Origin: Pseudomonas bohemica
GTDB taxonomy: Bacteria; Pseudomonadota; Gammaproteobacteria; Pseudomonadales; Pseudomonadaceae
Direction of reading: 5' to 3'
Assembly: GCF_002934685.1 (NCBI RefSeq)
Contig: NZ_NKHL01000119.1
Span: 49,985 to 113,984 of the forward strand
Length of the DNA: 64,000 bases
Part shown: one piece after another, positions 1 through 7,603 of the stretch
How positions within the stretch are numbered: the first letter of the stretch is position 1
How the letters are laid out: each line of letters opens with the position of its first letter
Made by a program: the position numbers and the translations under genes
Notes under the pieces: model-generated
The model's input: the letters and a program-made list of their open reading frames with translations, nothing else
Database searches by the model: none
What the model was told of the DNA's origin: nothing

Positions 1-504
1 ATCGGTGAGCAGGCGACCGATCGTTACGGTCGCACGCTTGCCAATGTGTATGACCGCAATGGCGCCAACCTCGAAGCCCAGTTGCTGGCCGAAGGGCTGG
101 GCTATCTGGTAGCTGTTTCGCCTAACGTGGCGCTAGTCGATTGCCAGCAGGCTGCAGAACGGACCGCGCGGCAAGCGGGGCTGGGGTTGTGGCGCAATTC
201 GCCAGTCCAATCATCCGATCAGATAAACAGTGGCGGATTCGCCGTGGTATCGGGCCGGGTCAGCAGCGTTGAACGCAACGGCGGTGGCATCTGGATTGAA
301 CTCGGCGACGCGTTGGTGCTGCGCATTGCGCCAGATCTCGTAGGACAGTTCGACAGCGAAAGACTCCAGCGTCTGAAAGGTCAGCAGGTCGAAGCGCGTG
401 GCTGGATCGTGGACCGCTCCCGTCGCGGCGGTCTGAAGCCTGGGCAACCACGCTGGATGATGCCCATCACTCATTCAGTCATGTTGAATACAAATTCAAA
501 CTGA
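1..504 (+). CDS. Thermonuclease (SNase-like) family protein, 5' end outside window
   Basis: The last 167 residues are visible; the frame is open to base 1, so the N-terminus and start are missing. The beginning (TDRYGRTLANVYD, then an alternating QLLAEGLGYLV stretch and AERTARQAGLGLW) matches the second half of the staphylococcal nuclease fold, whose members cleave DNA or RNA phosphodiesters in a Ca-dependent way. A further ~100 residues (GRVSSVERNGGGIWIELGD and onward) look like an extra OB-type beta domain. The key catalytic Arg/Glu residues of SNase would lie partly upstream and cannot be judged. It precedes maeB on the same strand with a 179-base gap, as in other pseudomonads. A secreted or periplasmic location is usual for the family but not shown here. 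Confidence 0.8.
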   Translation: MGEQATDRYGRTLANVYDRNGANLEAQLLAEGLGYLVAVSPNVALVDCQQAAERTARQAGLGLWRNSPVQSSDQINSGGFAVVSGRVSSVERNGGGIWIELGDALVLRIAPDLVGQFDSERLQRLKGQQVEARGWIVDRSRRGGLKPGQPRWMMPITHSVMLNTNSN

Positions 505-683
505 AATTGTGAACATTTTTCGTGAGCGATTGTTCTCAGCGCAAGCCTTGTATTCCGCGGCTCTACGCTGAAAGTCGTAGATGCGGCCTCTTGACACAGG
601 TGACCTGGCAGTCTTGTTAGGACTTTGTGACTTGCGTATGCTCGTTCGTCCGTCTGTCCAACAGCAAAAAAGCGGAATCCCCC
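505..683 (+). promoter_or_regulatory. Upstream region of maeB with a TTGACA box
   Basis: This gap separates the nuclease gene from maeB. A perfect TTGACA lies at 591-596. The hexamer 17 bases downstream (614-619, TTGTTA) is a poor -10 match, so the promoter assignment is tentative. No clear terminator with a T-run is seen after the nuclease stop. Confidence 0.3.
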
Positions 684-1952
684 ATGTCAGATTTGAAAAC
701 TGCCGCGCTCGAATATCACGCCAACCCTCGCCCTGGGAAACTGAGCGTCGAACTCACCAAAGCCACCGCCACCGCCCGCGATCTGTCCCTGGCCTACAGC
801 CCAGGCGTTGCTGAGCCTGTGCGTGAAATTGGCCGCGATCCTGAACTGGCGTACAAGTACACCGGTAAAGGCAACCTGGTGGCGGTCATCTCCGATGGCA
901 CCGCGATCCTGGGCCTGGGTAATCTCGGTCCGCTGGCTTCCAAACCGGTAATGGAAGGCAAGGGTGTTCTGTTCAAGCGCTTCGCAGGTATTGATGTGTT
1001 CGACATCGAAGTCGATTCGGAAAGCCCGCAAGCGTTCATCGACACCGTGAAACGTATTTCCATCACGTTCGGCGGCATCAACCTGGAAGACATCAAGGCA
1101 CCTGAGTGCTTCGAGATCGAAAAGGCGCTGATCGAGCAGTGCGACATCCCGGTTTTCCACGATGACCAGCACGGCACTGCGATCGTAACCGCAGCCGGCA
1201 TGATCAACGCCTTGGAAATCGCCGGCAAAACGCTGGAAACGGCGAAGGTCGTCTGCCTGGGCGCTGGCGCTGCGGCCATCTCCTGCATGAAGTTGCTGGT
1301 GAGCATGGGCGCGAAGATCGAAAACATCTTCATGATCGACCGTAACGGCGTGGTTCACTCCGAGCGTTCCGATCTGAACCAGTACAAGGCGCAGTTCGCT
1401 CACGCAACCGAGAAACGCACGCTGGCTGACGCTCTGGACGGTGCTGACGTGTTCGTCGGTCTGTCCGGCCCGAACCTGCTGAGCGCCGAAGGCCTGAAAT
1501 CCATGGCGGCCAACCCGATCGTGTTCGCCTGCTCGAACCCTGATCCGGAAATCTCGCCAGAGCTGGCGCACGCCACACGCAACGACGTGATCATGGCGAC
1601 CGGCCGTTCGGACTATCCGAACCAGGTCAACAACGTACTGGGCTTTCCGTTCATCTTCCGTGGTGCTCTGGACGTCCGCGCCAAGCGCATCAACGAGGAG
1701 ATGAAGATCGCGGCGGCCAACGCCCTGCGTGAACTGGCCAAGCTGCCAGTGCCAGAGGAAATCAGCGACGCTTACGGCGGCATCAAGCTCGAGTTCGGCC
1801 GAGAGTACATCATCCCGAAACCGCTGGACGTGCGTCTGCTGACAGTCGTTTCCGATGCCGTTGCCAAGGCAGCCATCGAAAGTGGCGTGGCAACCCTGCC
1901 GTATCCGAAGCACTATCCGCTGACGAATGTGGATCAAGTGTTCAACGGGTAA
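684..1952 (+). CDS. maeB: NADP-dependent malic enzyme (malate to pyruvate + CO2)
   Basis: Oxidatively decarboxylates malate to pyruvate in the cytoplasm, supplying NADPH and linking the TCA cycle to gluconeogenic precursors. The 422 residues carry the malic-enzyme signatures AYSPGVAEP near the N-terminus, GKGVLFKRFAGIDVFD, the metal/substrate segment EDIKAPECFEIE, DDQHGTA, a Rossmann GAGAAAISC and ACSNPDPEISPE. The length is that of the short pseudomonad form, without the C-terminal phosphotransacetylase-like domain found in the ~760-residue enterobacterial MaeB. The frame stays open upstream to 627, but the ATG at 684 begins the conserved MSDLKTAALEYH N-terminus and is preferred. It converges on ponA across a bidirectional terminator. 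Confidence 0.95.
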   Translation: MSDLKTAALEYHANPRPGKLSVELTKATATARDLSLAYSPGVAEPVREIGRDPELAYKYTGKGNLVAVISDGTAILGLGNLGPLASKPVMEGKGVLFKRFAGIDVFDIEVDSESPQAFIDTVKRISITFGGINLEDIKAPECFEIEKALIEQCDIPVFHDDQHGTAIVTAAGMINALEIAGKTLETAKVVCLGAGAAAISCMKLLVSMGAKIENIFMIDRNGVVHSERSDLNQYKAQFAHATEKRTLADALDGADVFVGLSGPNLLSAEGLKSMAANPIVFACSNPDPEISPELAHATRNDVIMATGRSDYPNQVNNVLGFPFIFRGALDVRAKRINEEMKIAAANALRELAKLPVPEEISDAYGGIKLEFGREYIIPKPLDVRLLTVVSDAVAKAAIESGVATLPYPKHYPLTNVDQVFNG

Positions 1953-1970
1953 AAGCATTTGCAGCTCCCC

Positions 1971-1999
1971 AAAAAAAACCGGCTGAGGCCGGTTTTTTT
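1971..1999. terminator. Bidirectional Rho-independent terminator between maeB and ponA
   Basis: A stem with arms ACCGGC and GCCGGT around TGAG is flanked by eight A on the left and seven T on the right. It can therefore end transcription of maeB (+) and of the convergent ponA (-). Confidence 0.85.
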
Positions 2000-2010
2000 G
2001 TGGGGTAATT

Positions 2011-2089
2011 TCAAGTCACAAGTCACAAGTCACAAGCCACAAGCCTCAAGTTGAACGTGCACCTGGTTTTTTCTTGAGGCTTGCAGCTT
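2011..2089. repeat. Heptamer-like CACAAGT tandem repeat and CAAGCCTCAAG hairpin
   Basis: About five consecutive copies of a 7-base unit (AGTCACA, drifting to AGCCACA) run from roughly 2012 to 2045. The last unit leads into CAAGCCTCAAG, whose reverse complement CTTGAGGCTTG recurs about 20 bases on, giving a hairpin. It lies between two convergent genes, after the terminator. Confidence 0.6.
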
Positions 2090-2105
2090 AGGGTTGCCGC
2101 TGCTG

Positions 2106-4583
2106 TTAGAAGAGATCGATCGGCGCCGATTCATCCGCTGGCAACGGGCTGCCAGGTGCTGGGCTGCCGTTGAGTTCGTTCACGCTTGGCGGGGTGTCTT
2201 CGCTTTTGAACAGCTCGAAGAACGCGCCGGCCGTGCTTGGCGTGGCAGAACGACCGCTGACTGGGTCGATCCGCAGGCTGAGGATGCCATCCGGCTCGGC
2301 CTGGACGTGAGGCGGCTTGTCCTTCAGCGCCGCACCCATGTAGCTCATCCAGATCGGCAGCGCGACGGTGCCGCCGAACTCGTGACGTCCCAGGCTTTCC
2401 GGCTGGTCGAAACCGGTCCAGACCGTGGTCACGTAATCCCCGTTATAGCCGGAGAACCACGCATCTTTCGAGTCGTTGGTGGTACCGGTCTTGCCCGCGA
2501 TATCCGGACGGTTCATCGACAGCGCCCGACGCCCGGTACCGCGCTTGATCACGTCCTGCAGCATGCTGTTGAGGATGTACGTGGTACGGCCGTCGACGAT
2601 GCGCGGCGCAACAGCAGGGGCGGGCGGTGCGCCATTGGTGTCCAGTGCATTGGGAACGGTGTTCGCCGTCAGTGCAGGGGTTTCGGGGGCAGCATACGTC
2701 GTAGCATTGCTCACCATCGCTTCGTCGACTGCTTTGGGGTTTGGGTCGTTGGCCGGAACGGTTGGCGGATTGGCGACGAACAGCGTCTTGCCTTCGCGGT
2801 CTTCGATCTTGTCAATAAGGTATGGACTGACCTTGTAGCCGCCGTTGGCGAACGTACTCCAGCCGCTGACGATTTCCATCGGCGTCAGTGTCGCGGTACC
2901 CAGCGCCAACGACAGATTCGGCGGCAGGTCCTGCTTGTTGAAGCCGAAGCGGGTGATGTAGTTGATCGCCGTGTTGACCCCCAGGCTTTGCAGCAGGCGG
3001 ATCGATACCAGGTTGCGCGACTTGTACAACGCTTCGCGCAGGCGAATCGGACCCAGGAACGTGCCCGTGTCGTTCTTCGGACGCCAGACCTTGTCAATGG
3101 CTTCGTCGACGAACACGATCGGCGCGTCGTTCACCAGGCTGGCAGCGGTGTAGCCGTTATCCAGTGCCGCCGAATAAAGGAAGGGCTTGAAGCTGGAACC
3201 TGGCTGACGCTTGGCCTGCATGGCGCGGTTGTAATTGCTTTGCTCGAAGGCAAAACCACCGACCAGCGCCCGAATTGCACCGTTTTTAGGGTCCAGCGAT
3301 ACCAGTGCGCTCTGCGCCTGCGGGACCTGGCTGAATTTGAGCGAATTGTCAGCCTGGCGCTGCACACGTACCAGATCGCCGACGTGCGCCACATCGGAAG
3401 GCTGCTTCGGATTGGCGCCAACGCTGTTGGTATTCAGGAACGCCTTGGCCCACTTCATGCTGTCCCAGGCGACCGTATCTTCTTCATCGCCGTTGCGGGT
3501 CAGAACGTGGATGCCGTTCTTGTCCACCTGACTGACGATTGCCGGCTCCAGACCACTGATCGGGCGCTGTTTGGTCAGCTCCTGCGCCCAGCCGTCGCGA
3601 GTCAGGCCCGGGAAGCGGCTTTCAGGCCCGCGATAGCCGTGGCGCTGGTCGTATTCGATCAAGCCTTCCTGAACCGCCTGATTGGCGTCTTCCTGAAGAT
3701 TGCTCGGAACAGTAGTGGTGACGCGGAAGCCTTCTGTGTACGCTTCGCTGCCGTAGCGACCGACCATTTCGGCGCGGGCCATTTCGGCGATGTACGGCGC
3801 GTTCACTTCAGGGCTCTGAACGTGATAGCTGGCGTTGATTGGCTCGGCCAACGCGGTCTGATAGGTGTTCTGGTCGATCTTGCCCAGCTTGAACATGCGG
3901 CCCAGAATCCAGTCGCGACGCTCCTTGGCGCGCACGGGGTTGGCCAGTGGGTTGAATCGTGACGGTGCCTTGGGCAGACCGGCGATCATCGCCATCTGCG
4001 CAACGCTCAGATCGCGAATGGATTTGCCGTAGTAAACCTGTGCCGCGGCCTCGATTCCGTAAGCCCGGTTGCCCAGATAAATCTTGTTGACGTATAGCTC
4101 GAGAATCTCGTCTTTAGTAAGTTGGCGCTCGATTTGCAAGGCCAGAAGAATCTCGGTGGTTTTGCGGGAAAAGCTGCGCTCGCTGGTCAGGAAATAGTTC
4201 TTGGCGACCTGCATGGTGATGGTCGAACCGCCGGACTGAATGTGGCCGCTCTTGACCAGTTGGCTGGCGGCGCGCATCAGGCTGCTGGGGTCCACGCCGT
4301 AGTGGTTGGCGAAGTTATCGTCTTCGGCGGACAGCAGCGCGTGAATGAAATTAGGCGGGATATCGGCGAAACGGATCGGAGAACGGCGCATTTCGCCGAA
4401 TTCTGCGATGAGTTTGCCGTCGCTGCTGAACACTCGCAGCGGAATTTGCAGCTGGATATTGCGCAGCGCGTCGACCGAAGGCAGATTCGGCGACAGGTAG
4501 AGAAAGGCACCGCTCAAGCCGAGCAGCAGCCCGCAGACGATAGCGACAATGGACCACCAGAAAAACTTCAGCAGGCGTATCAA
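2106..4583 (-). CDS. ponA: Penicillin-binding protein 1A, bifunctional transglycosylase/transpeptidase
   Basis: Polymerises lipid II glycan strands and cross-links them in the periplasm. At 825 residues it matches the pseudomonad PonA/MrcA length. An N-terminal membrane anchor spans about residues 7-30. The glycosyltransferase domain carries the catalytic Glu in AEDDNFANHYGVD (E87) and GGSTITMQ. After an OB-like insert, the transpeptidase has SSFK (S463, K466), SRN (522-524) and KTGTT (K698). It is transcribed away from pilM; a TATAAT (read on the minus strand, 4678-4683) lies about 95 bases upstream of the ATG. The divergent ponA/pilM arrangement is conserved in Pseudomonas. Confidence 0.96.
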   Translation of the reverse strand: MIRLLKFFWWSIVAIVCGLLLGLSGAFLYLSPNLPSVDALRNIQLQIPLRVFSSDGKLIAEFGEMRRSPIRFADIPPNFIHALLSAEDDNFANHYGVDPSSLMRAASQLVKSGHIQSGGSTITMQVAKNYFLTSERSFSRKTTEILLALQIERQLTKDEILELYVNKIYLGNRAYGIEAAAQVYYGKSIRDLSVAQMAMIAGLPKAPSRFNPLANPVRAKERRDWILGRMFKLGKIDQNTYQTALAEPINASYHVQSPEVNAPYIAEMARAEMVGRYGSEAYTEGFRVTTTVPSNLQEDANQAVQEGLIEYDQRHGYRGPESRFPGLTRDGWAQELTKQRPISGLEPAIVSQVDKNGIHVLTRNGDEEDTVAWDSMKWAKAFLNTNSVGANPKQPSDVAHVGDLVRVQRQADNSLKFSQVPQAQSALVSLDPKNGAIRALVGGFAFEQSNYNRAMQAKRQPGSSFKPFLYSAALDNGYTAASLVNDAPIVFVDEAIDKVWRPKNDTGTFLGPIRLREALYKSRNLVSIRLLQSLGVNTAINYITRFGFNKQDLPPNLSLALGTATLTPMEIVSGWSTFANGGYKVSPYLIDKIEDREGKTLFVANPPTVPANDPNPKAVDEAMVSNATTYAAPETPALTANTVPNALDTNGAPPAPAVAPRIVDGRTTYILNSMLQDVIKRGTGRRALSMNRPDIAGKTGTTNDSKDAWFSGYNGDYVTTVWTGFDQPESLGRHEFGGTVALPIWMSYMGAALKDKPPHVQAEPDGILSLRIDPVSGRSATPSTAGAFFELFKSEDTPPSVNELNGSPAPGSPLPADESAPIDLF

Positions 4584-4677
4584 GGCTTTTGGATTTCCAG
4601 AAAAAAGAATGGGTTAAGCGCAGGCATTTACAAATGAACACGCCTTGAAGCTTTGCTACACGAAAAAAACGCTGGGC

Positions 4678-4683
4678 ATTATA
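4678..4683 (-). promoter_or_regulatory. Probable -10 element for ponA
   Basis: On the minus strand this reads TATAAT, a consensus sigma-70 -10, with a 5'-UTR of about 90 bases to the ponA start at 4583. The -35 at the right spacing is weak. Confidence 0.45.
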
Positions 4684-4789
4684 AGCATTTTTCGTCGCCG
4701 AGCGTTATTTGCGCTACTGTCAAGACTGCCGGCAGTGGCGTTGGACAAAAAAATCTCCGTAAGTGACGGAAACGCATAGGGAATCGGTT

Positions 4790-5854
4790 GTGTTCGAACT
4801 CTTCAGTAAGAAGGCCAATACCCTTCTAGGGATCGATATAAGCTCCACCTCGGTAAAGCTTCTTGAACTGAGTCGTTCCGGCACCCGCTACAAGGTCGAG
4901 TCATACGCAGTCGAGCCGTTGCCCGCCAATGCAGTGGTGGAAAAAAACATCGCCGAACTCGAAGGGGTCGGCAATGCTTTGACGCGTGTACTGGCAAAAG
5001 CCAAGACAAACGTCAAAATCGCGGCGGTTGCCGTGGCGGGGTCGGCGGTCATTACCAAGACCATCGAGATGGATGCCGGGCTCTCCGACGACGAAATGGA
5101 AAACCAGCTCAAGATCGAAGCTGACCAGTACATTCCCTATCCGCTGGAAGAAGTCGCTATCGATTTCGAAGTGCAGGGCTATTCGGCGCGCAACCCCGAG
5201 CGGGTCGAAGTGCTGCTCGCCGCCTGTCGCAAGGAAAACGTCGAAGTCCGCGAAGCTGCCCTGGCGCTGGCCAATCTCACGGCGCGGGTGGTCGACGTCG
5301 AGGCCTATGCGCTGGAGCGTTCGTTCGGTCTGCTGTCCGCCCAACTGGGGCAGGATCACGAGCAACTGACCGTGGCAGTCATCGACATTGGCGCCACCAT
5401 GACCACCCTTAGCGTGCTGCACAACGGCCGCATCATCTATACCCGCGAGCAGCTGTTCGGCGGACGACAGCTGACTGAGGAAATTCAACGCCGCTACGGC
5501 CTGTCCGTGGGCGAGGCGGGCCTTGCGAAGAAGCAGGGTGGGTTGCCGGACGACTACACCCTGGAAGTCCTGCAACCGTTCAAGGACGCCGTCGTTCAGC
5601 AGGTCTCTCGTTCATTGCAGTTCTTCTTCGCCGCCGGTCAGTACAACCGCGTCGACTACATCATGCTTGCGGGCGGGACGGCCTCCATTGCCGGACTGGA
5701 CCGCTTGATCCAGGAGCGCCTGGGCACCCCGACCATGGTCGCCAACCCCTTTGCCGACATGGCGCTCAGCGCCAAGGTCAACGCCGGTGCGCTGGCCAGT
5801 GATGCCCCTGCATTGATGATCGCCTGCGGTCTGGCGTTGAGGAGCTTCGACTAA
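4790..5854 (+). CDS. pilM: Type IV pilus assembly protein PilM (actin-like ATPase)
   Basis: Cytoplasmic actin-fold protein that binds the N-terminal tail of PilN and couples the pilus motor to the inner-membrane platform. Its 354 residues show nucleotide-binding signatures LLGIDISSTSVKLLEL (near the N-terminus), AVIDIGATMTTL and MLAGGTASIAGLDRLI. The frame is open from an ATG at 4763, but the conserved FELFSKKANTLLGID start corresponds to GTG at 4790, which has AGGGA seven bases upstream (4778-4782); GTG is chosen. First gene of pilMNOPQ, with a one-base TAATG overlap onto pilN. Confidence 0.95.
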   Translation: MFELFSKKANTLLGIDISSTSVKLLELSRSGTRYKVESYAVEPLPANAVVEKNIAELEGVGNALTRVLAKAKTNVKIAAVAVAGSAVITKTIEMDAGLSDDEMENQLKIEADQYIPYPLEEVAIDFEVQGYSARNPERVEVLLAACRKENVEVREAALALANLTARVVDVEAYALERSFGLLSAQLGQDHEQLTVAVIDIGATMTTLSVLHNGRIIYTREQLFGGRQLTEEIQRRYGLSVGEAGLAKKQGGLPDDYTLEVLQPFKDAVVQQVSRSLQFFFAAGQYNRVDYIMLAGGTASIAGLDRLIQERLGTPTMVANPFADMALSAKVNAGALASDAPALMIACGLALRSFD

Positions 5855-6435
5855 TGGCAAGGATCAACCTACTTCCCTGGCGCGAACAACAGCGGGAGGA
5901 GCGCAAGAAGCGCTTCCTGCTTTCTCTGGTCGGCGTATTGATCGCGGGCATCGGTGCCATCTTGCTGGCTGATCAATATTTGAGCAGTGCTATCAGTCAC
6001 CAGAATGCCCGCAATCAGTACATCAAAGCTGAAATTGTCCAACTCGATTCGCGGATCAAGGAGATCAGCGAACTCAAGACTCGGCGCAAACAATTGCTTG
6101 AACGCATGAAAATCATTCAGGACCTGCAAGGCAACCGGCCGATCATCGGCCGCATCTTCGATCAACTGGCCCGCACCCTGCCGGACGGGGTGTATTTCAA
6201 CGAAGTGAAGATGACCGACAAGCTGATCAGCATTTCCGGCGCCGCCGAGTCGAACAATCGCGTATCGGATCTGCTGCGTAACCTTGAAGCATCCGACTGG
6301 ATGGAGGCGCCGAGCCTTACCGAGGTCAAGGCCAACAGCGCCGCCGGTTCTGCCGACCAGTCCAACTCCTTTCAACTGACGGTGCGTCAGACTCAGCCTG
6401 CGGTAGACCCTGTCGTTCAAGGTGCCAAGCCATGA
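5854..6435 (+). CDS. pilN: Type IV pilus assembly protein PilN
   Basis: Bitopic inner-membrane protein of the pilus alignment subcomplex. The cytoplasmic N-terminus MARINLLPWREQQREERKK contains the conserved INLLPW motif that PilM grips, followed by one membrane helix at about residues 22-42 (FLLSLVGVLIAGIGAILLA). A coiled-coil segment (about 60-95) and a ferredoxin-like periplasmic domain follow; 193 residues is normal. Its start overlaps the pilM stop and its stop overlaps the pilO start, so the genes are translationally coupled. Confidence 0.95.
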   Translation: MARINLLPWREQQREERKKRFLLSLVGVLIAGIGAILLADQYLSSAISHQNARNQYIKAEIVQLDSRIKEISELKTRRKQLLERMKIIQDLQGNRPIIGRIFDQLARTLPDGVYFNEVKMTDKLISISGAAESNNRVSDLLRNLEASDWMEAPSLTEVKANSAAGSADQSNSFQLTVRQTQPAVDPVVQGAKP

Positions 6436-7079
6436 ATATGAGTGAATGGCTGGACAGCCTGCGCAAGATCGACATCAACGATCTTGACTTCAATAACCTC
6501 GGTTCCTGGCCCGCTGCGGTCAAAACCATCGCTGCCGCCTTGCTGCTGGTGCTGGTCCTGGCCGGCGGATACTTCTTCTACATTCAGGACATGCAGACCC
6601 AGCTGGATCAGGCACGCAATGACGAAATGTCGTTGAGAGAGCAGTTCTCCAACAAGGCTTTTCAAGCGGCCAACCTGCCGGCCTACAAGACCCAGATGGT
6701 GGAAATGGAGAACACCTTCGGCGCCTTGCTGCGGCAGTTGCCAAGCGATACCGAAGTGCCCGGCCTGCTCGAAGACATTACCCGGACCGGCCTGGGCAGC
6801 GGGCTTGAGTTCGAGGAGATCAAGCTTCTGCCGGAAGCCGCTCAACAGTTCTATATCGAATTGCCAATCCAGATCACCGTCACCGGCGCTTATCACGACC
6901 TGGCGACCTTCGTCAGTGGCGTGGCCAGCCTGCCGCGCATCGTCACCCTGCACGATTTCGAAATCAAACCGGTGGACCCCAAGTCCCCCGGAAAACTGCG
7001 CATGAGCATCCTCGCCAAGACCTATCGCTACAACGACAAAGGGCTTCAGAACATTAACAACAAGGGGCCTGCGAAATGA
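6432..7079 (+). CDS. pilO: Type IV pilus assembly protein PilO
   Basis: Partner of PilN in the periplasmic heterodimer of the alignment subcomplex. A short cytoplasmic N-terminus (SLRKIDINDLDFNNLGSWP) precedes one membrane helix at about 37-55 (AAALLLVLVLAGGYFFYI), then a coiled coil and a ferredoxin-like domain, 215 residues in all. The first ATG (6432) overlaps the pilN stop in an ATGA; a second in-frame ATG at 6438 is an equally plausible initiator. Its 3' end overlaps pilP by four bases. Confidence 0.95.
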   Translation: MNMSEWLDSLRKIDINDLDFNNLGSWPAAVKTIAAALLLVLVLAGGYFFYIQDMQTQLDQARNDEMSLREQFSNKAFQAANLPAYKTQMVEMENTFGALLRQLPSDTEVPGLLEDITRTGLGSGLEFEEIKLLPEAAQQFYIELPIQITVTGAYHDLATFVSGVASLPRIVTLHDFEIKPVDPKSPGKLRMSILAKTYRYNDKGLQNINNKGPAK

Positions 7080-7603
7080 GGGCCGTGCATTGGTTGTGGA
7101 TCGGCGCCGCGCTGATGGGGTTGGCAGGTTGCGACAGTTCCAATGAGTTCGATGACTTGAAGCAGTTCACGGCCCAGGTGCGCGCCCGCCCTGTGGGCAA
7201 TATCGAGCCGATGCCGAAATTTCGGCCGTATGAGGCTTTTACCTACGCGGCAGCGAATTTGCGCAGCCCGTTCCAACCGCCGATCAAGGTCGATCTGGTT
7301 GCCCGCCAGAAAGGTTCGCATCTGGTCCAGCCGGATCCGACCCGGGTCAAGCAGTTCCTGGAAGGCTTCAATATCGACGGCTTTGAGATGGTCGGTACGC
7401 TGAGCAATGAAACCGGTATGTTCGCTTTGCTGCGCGGCGCCGGTGGGGTTCATCGGGTCAAGGTGGGGGATTATCTGGGTCGCAACGACGGCCGGATCGT
7501 CTCCATCACCGAGTCCGAGGTGCAGGTGATTGAAATCGTTCCTGATGGAGAGGGAGCGTGGCTGGAGCGGCCGCGCAGCATTCCCCTTAAAGAACGCTCA
7601 TGA
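7076..7603 (+). CDS. pilP: Type IV pilus lipoprotein PilP
   Basis: Lipoprotein that links the PilN/O complex to the PilQ secretin. The signal peptide ends in the lipobox LAGC with the lipidated Cys at position 19. The N-terminal mature segment (SNEFDDLKQFTAQVRARPVG) is the unstructured PilNO-binding tail, and the remainder is the small beta-sandwich homology-region domain; 175 residues. It overlaps pilO upstream (ATGA) and pilQ downstream, within the same operon. Confidence 0.95.
   Translation: MRAVHWLWIGAALMGLAGCDSSNEFDDLKQFTAQVRARPVGNIEPMPKFRPYEAFTYAAANLRSPFQPPIKVDLVARQKGSHLVQPDPTRVKQFLEGFNIDGFEMVGTLSNETGMFALLRGAGGVHRVKVGDYLGRNDGRIVSITESEVQVIEIVPDGEGAWLERPRSIPLKERS

Noticed and set aside
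2094..3962. 622-codon plus-strand frame opposite ponA
   Set aside because: Antisense shadow of ponA, which has all catalytic motifs in place.
4719..4724. TTGACA (minus strand) as -35 for ponA
   Set aside because: It is about 35 bases from the TATAAT at 4678-4683, far from the required ~17.
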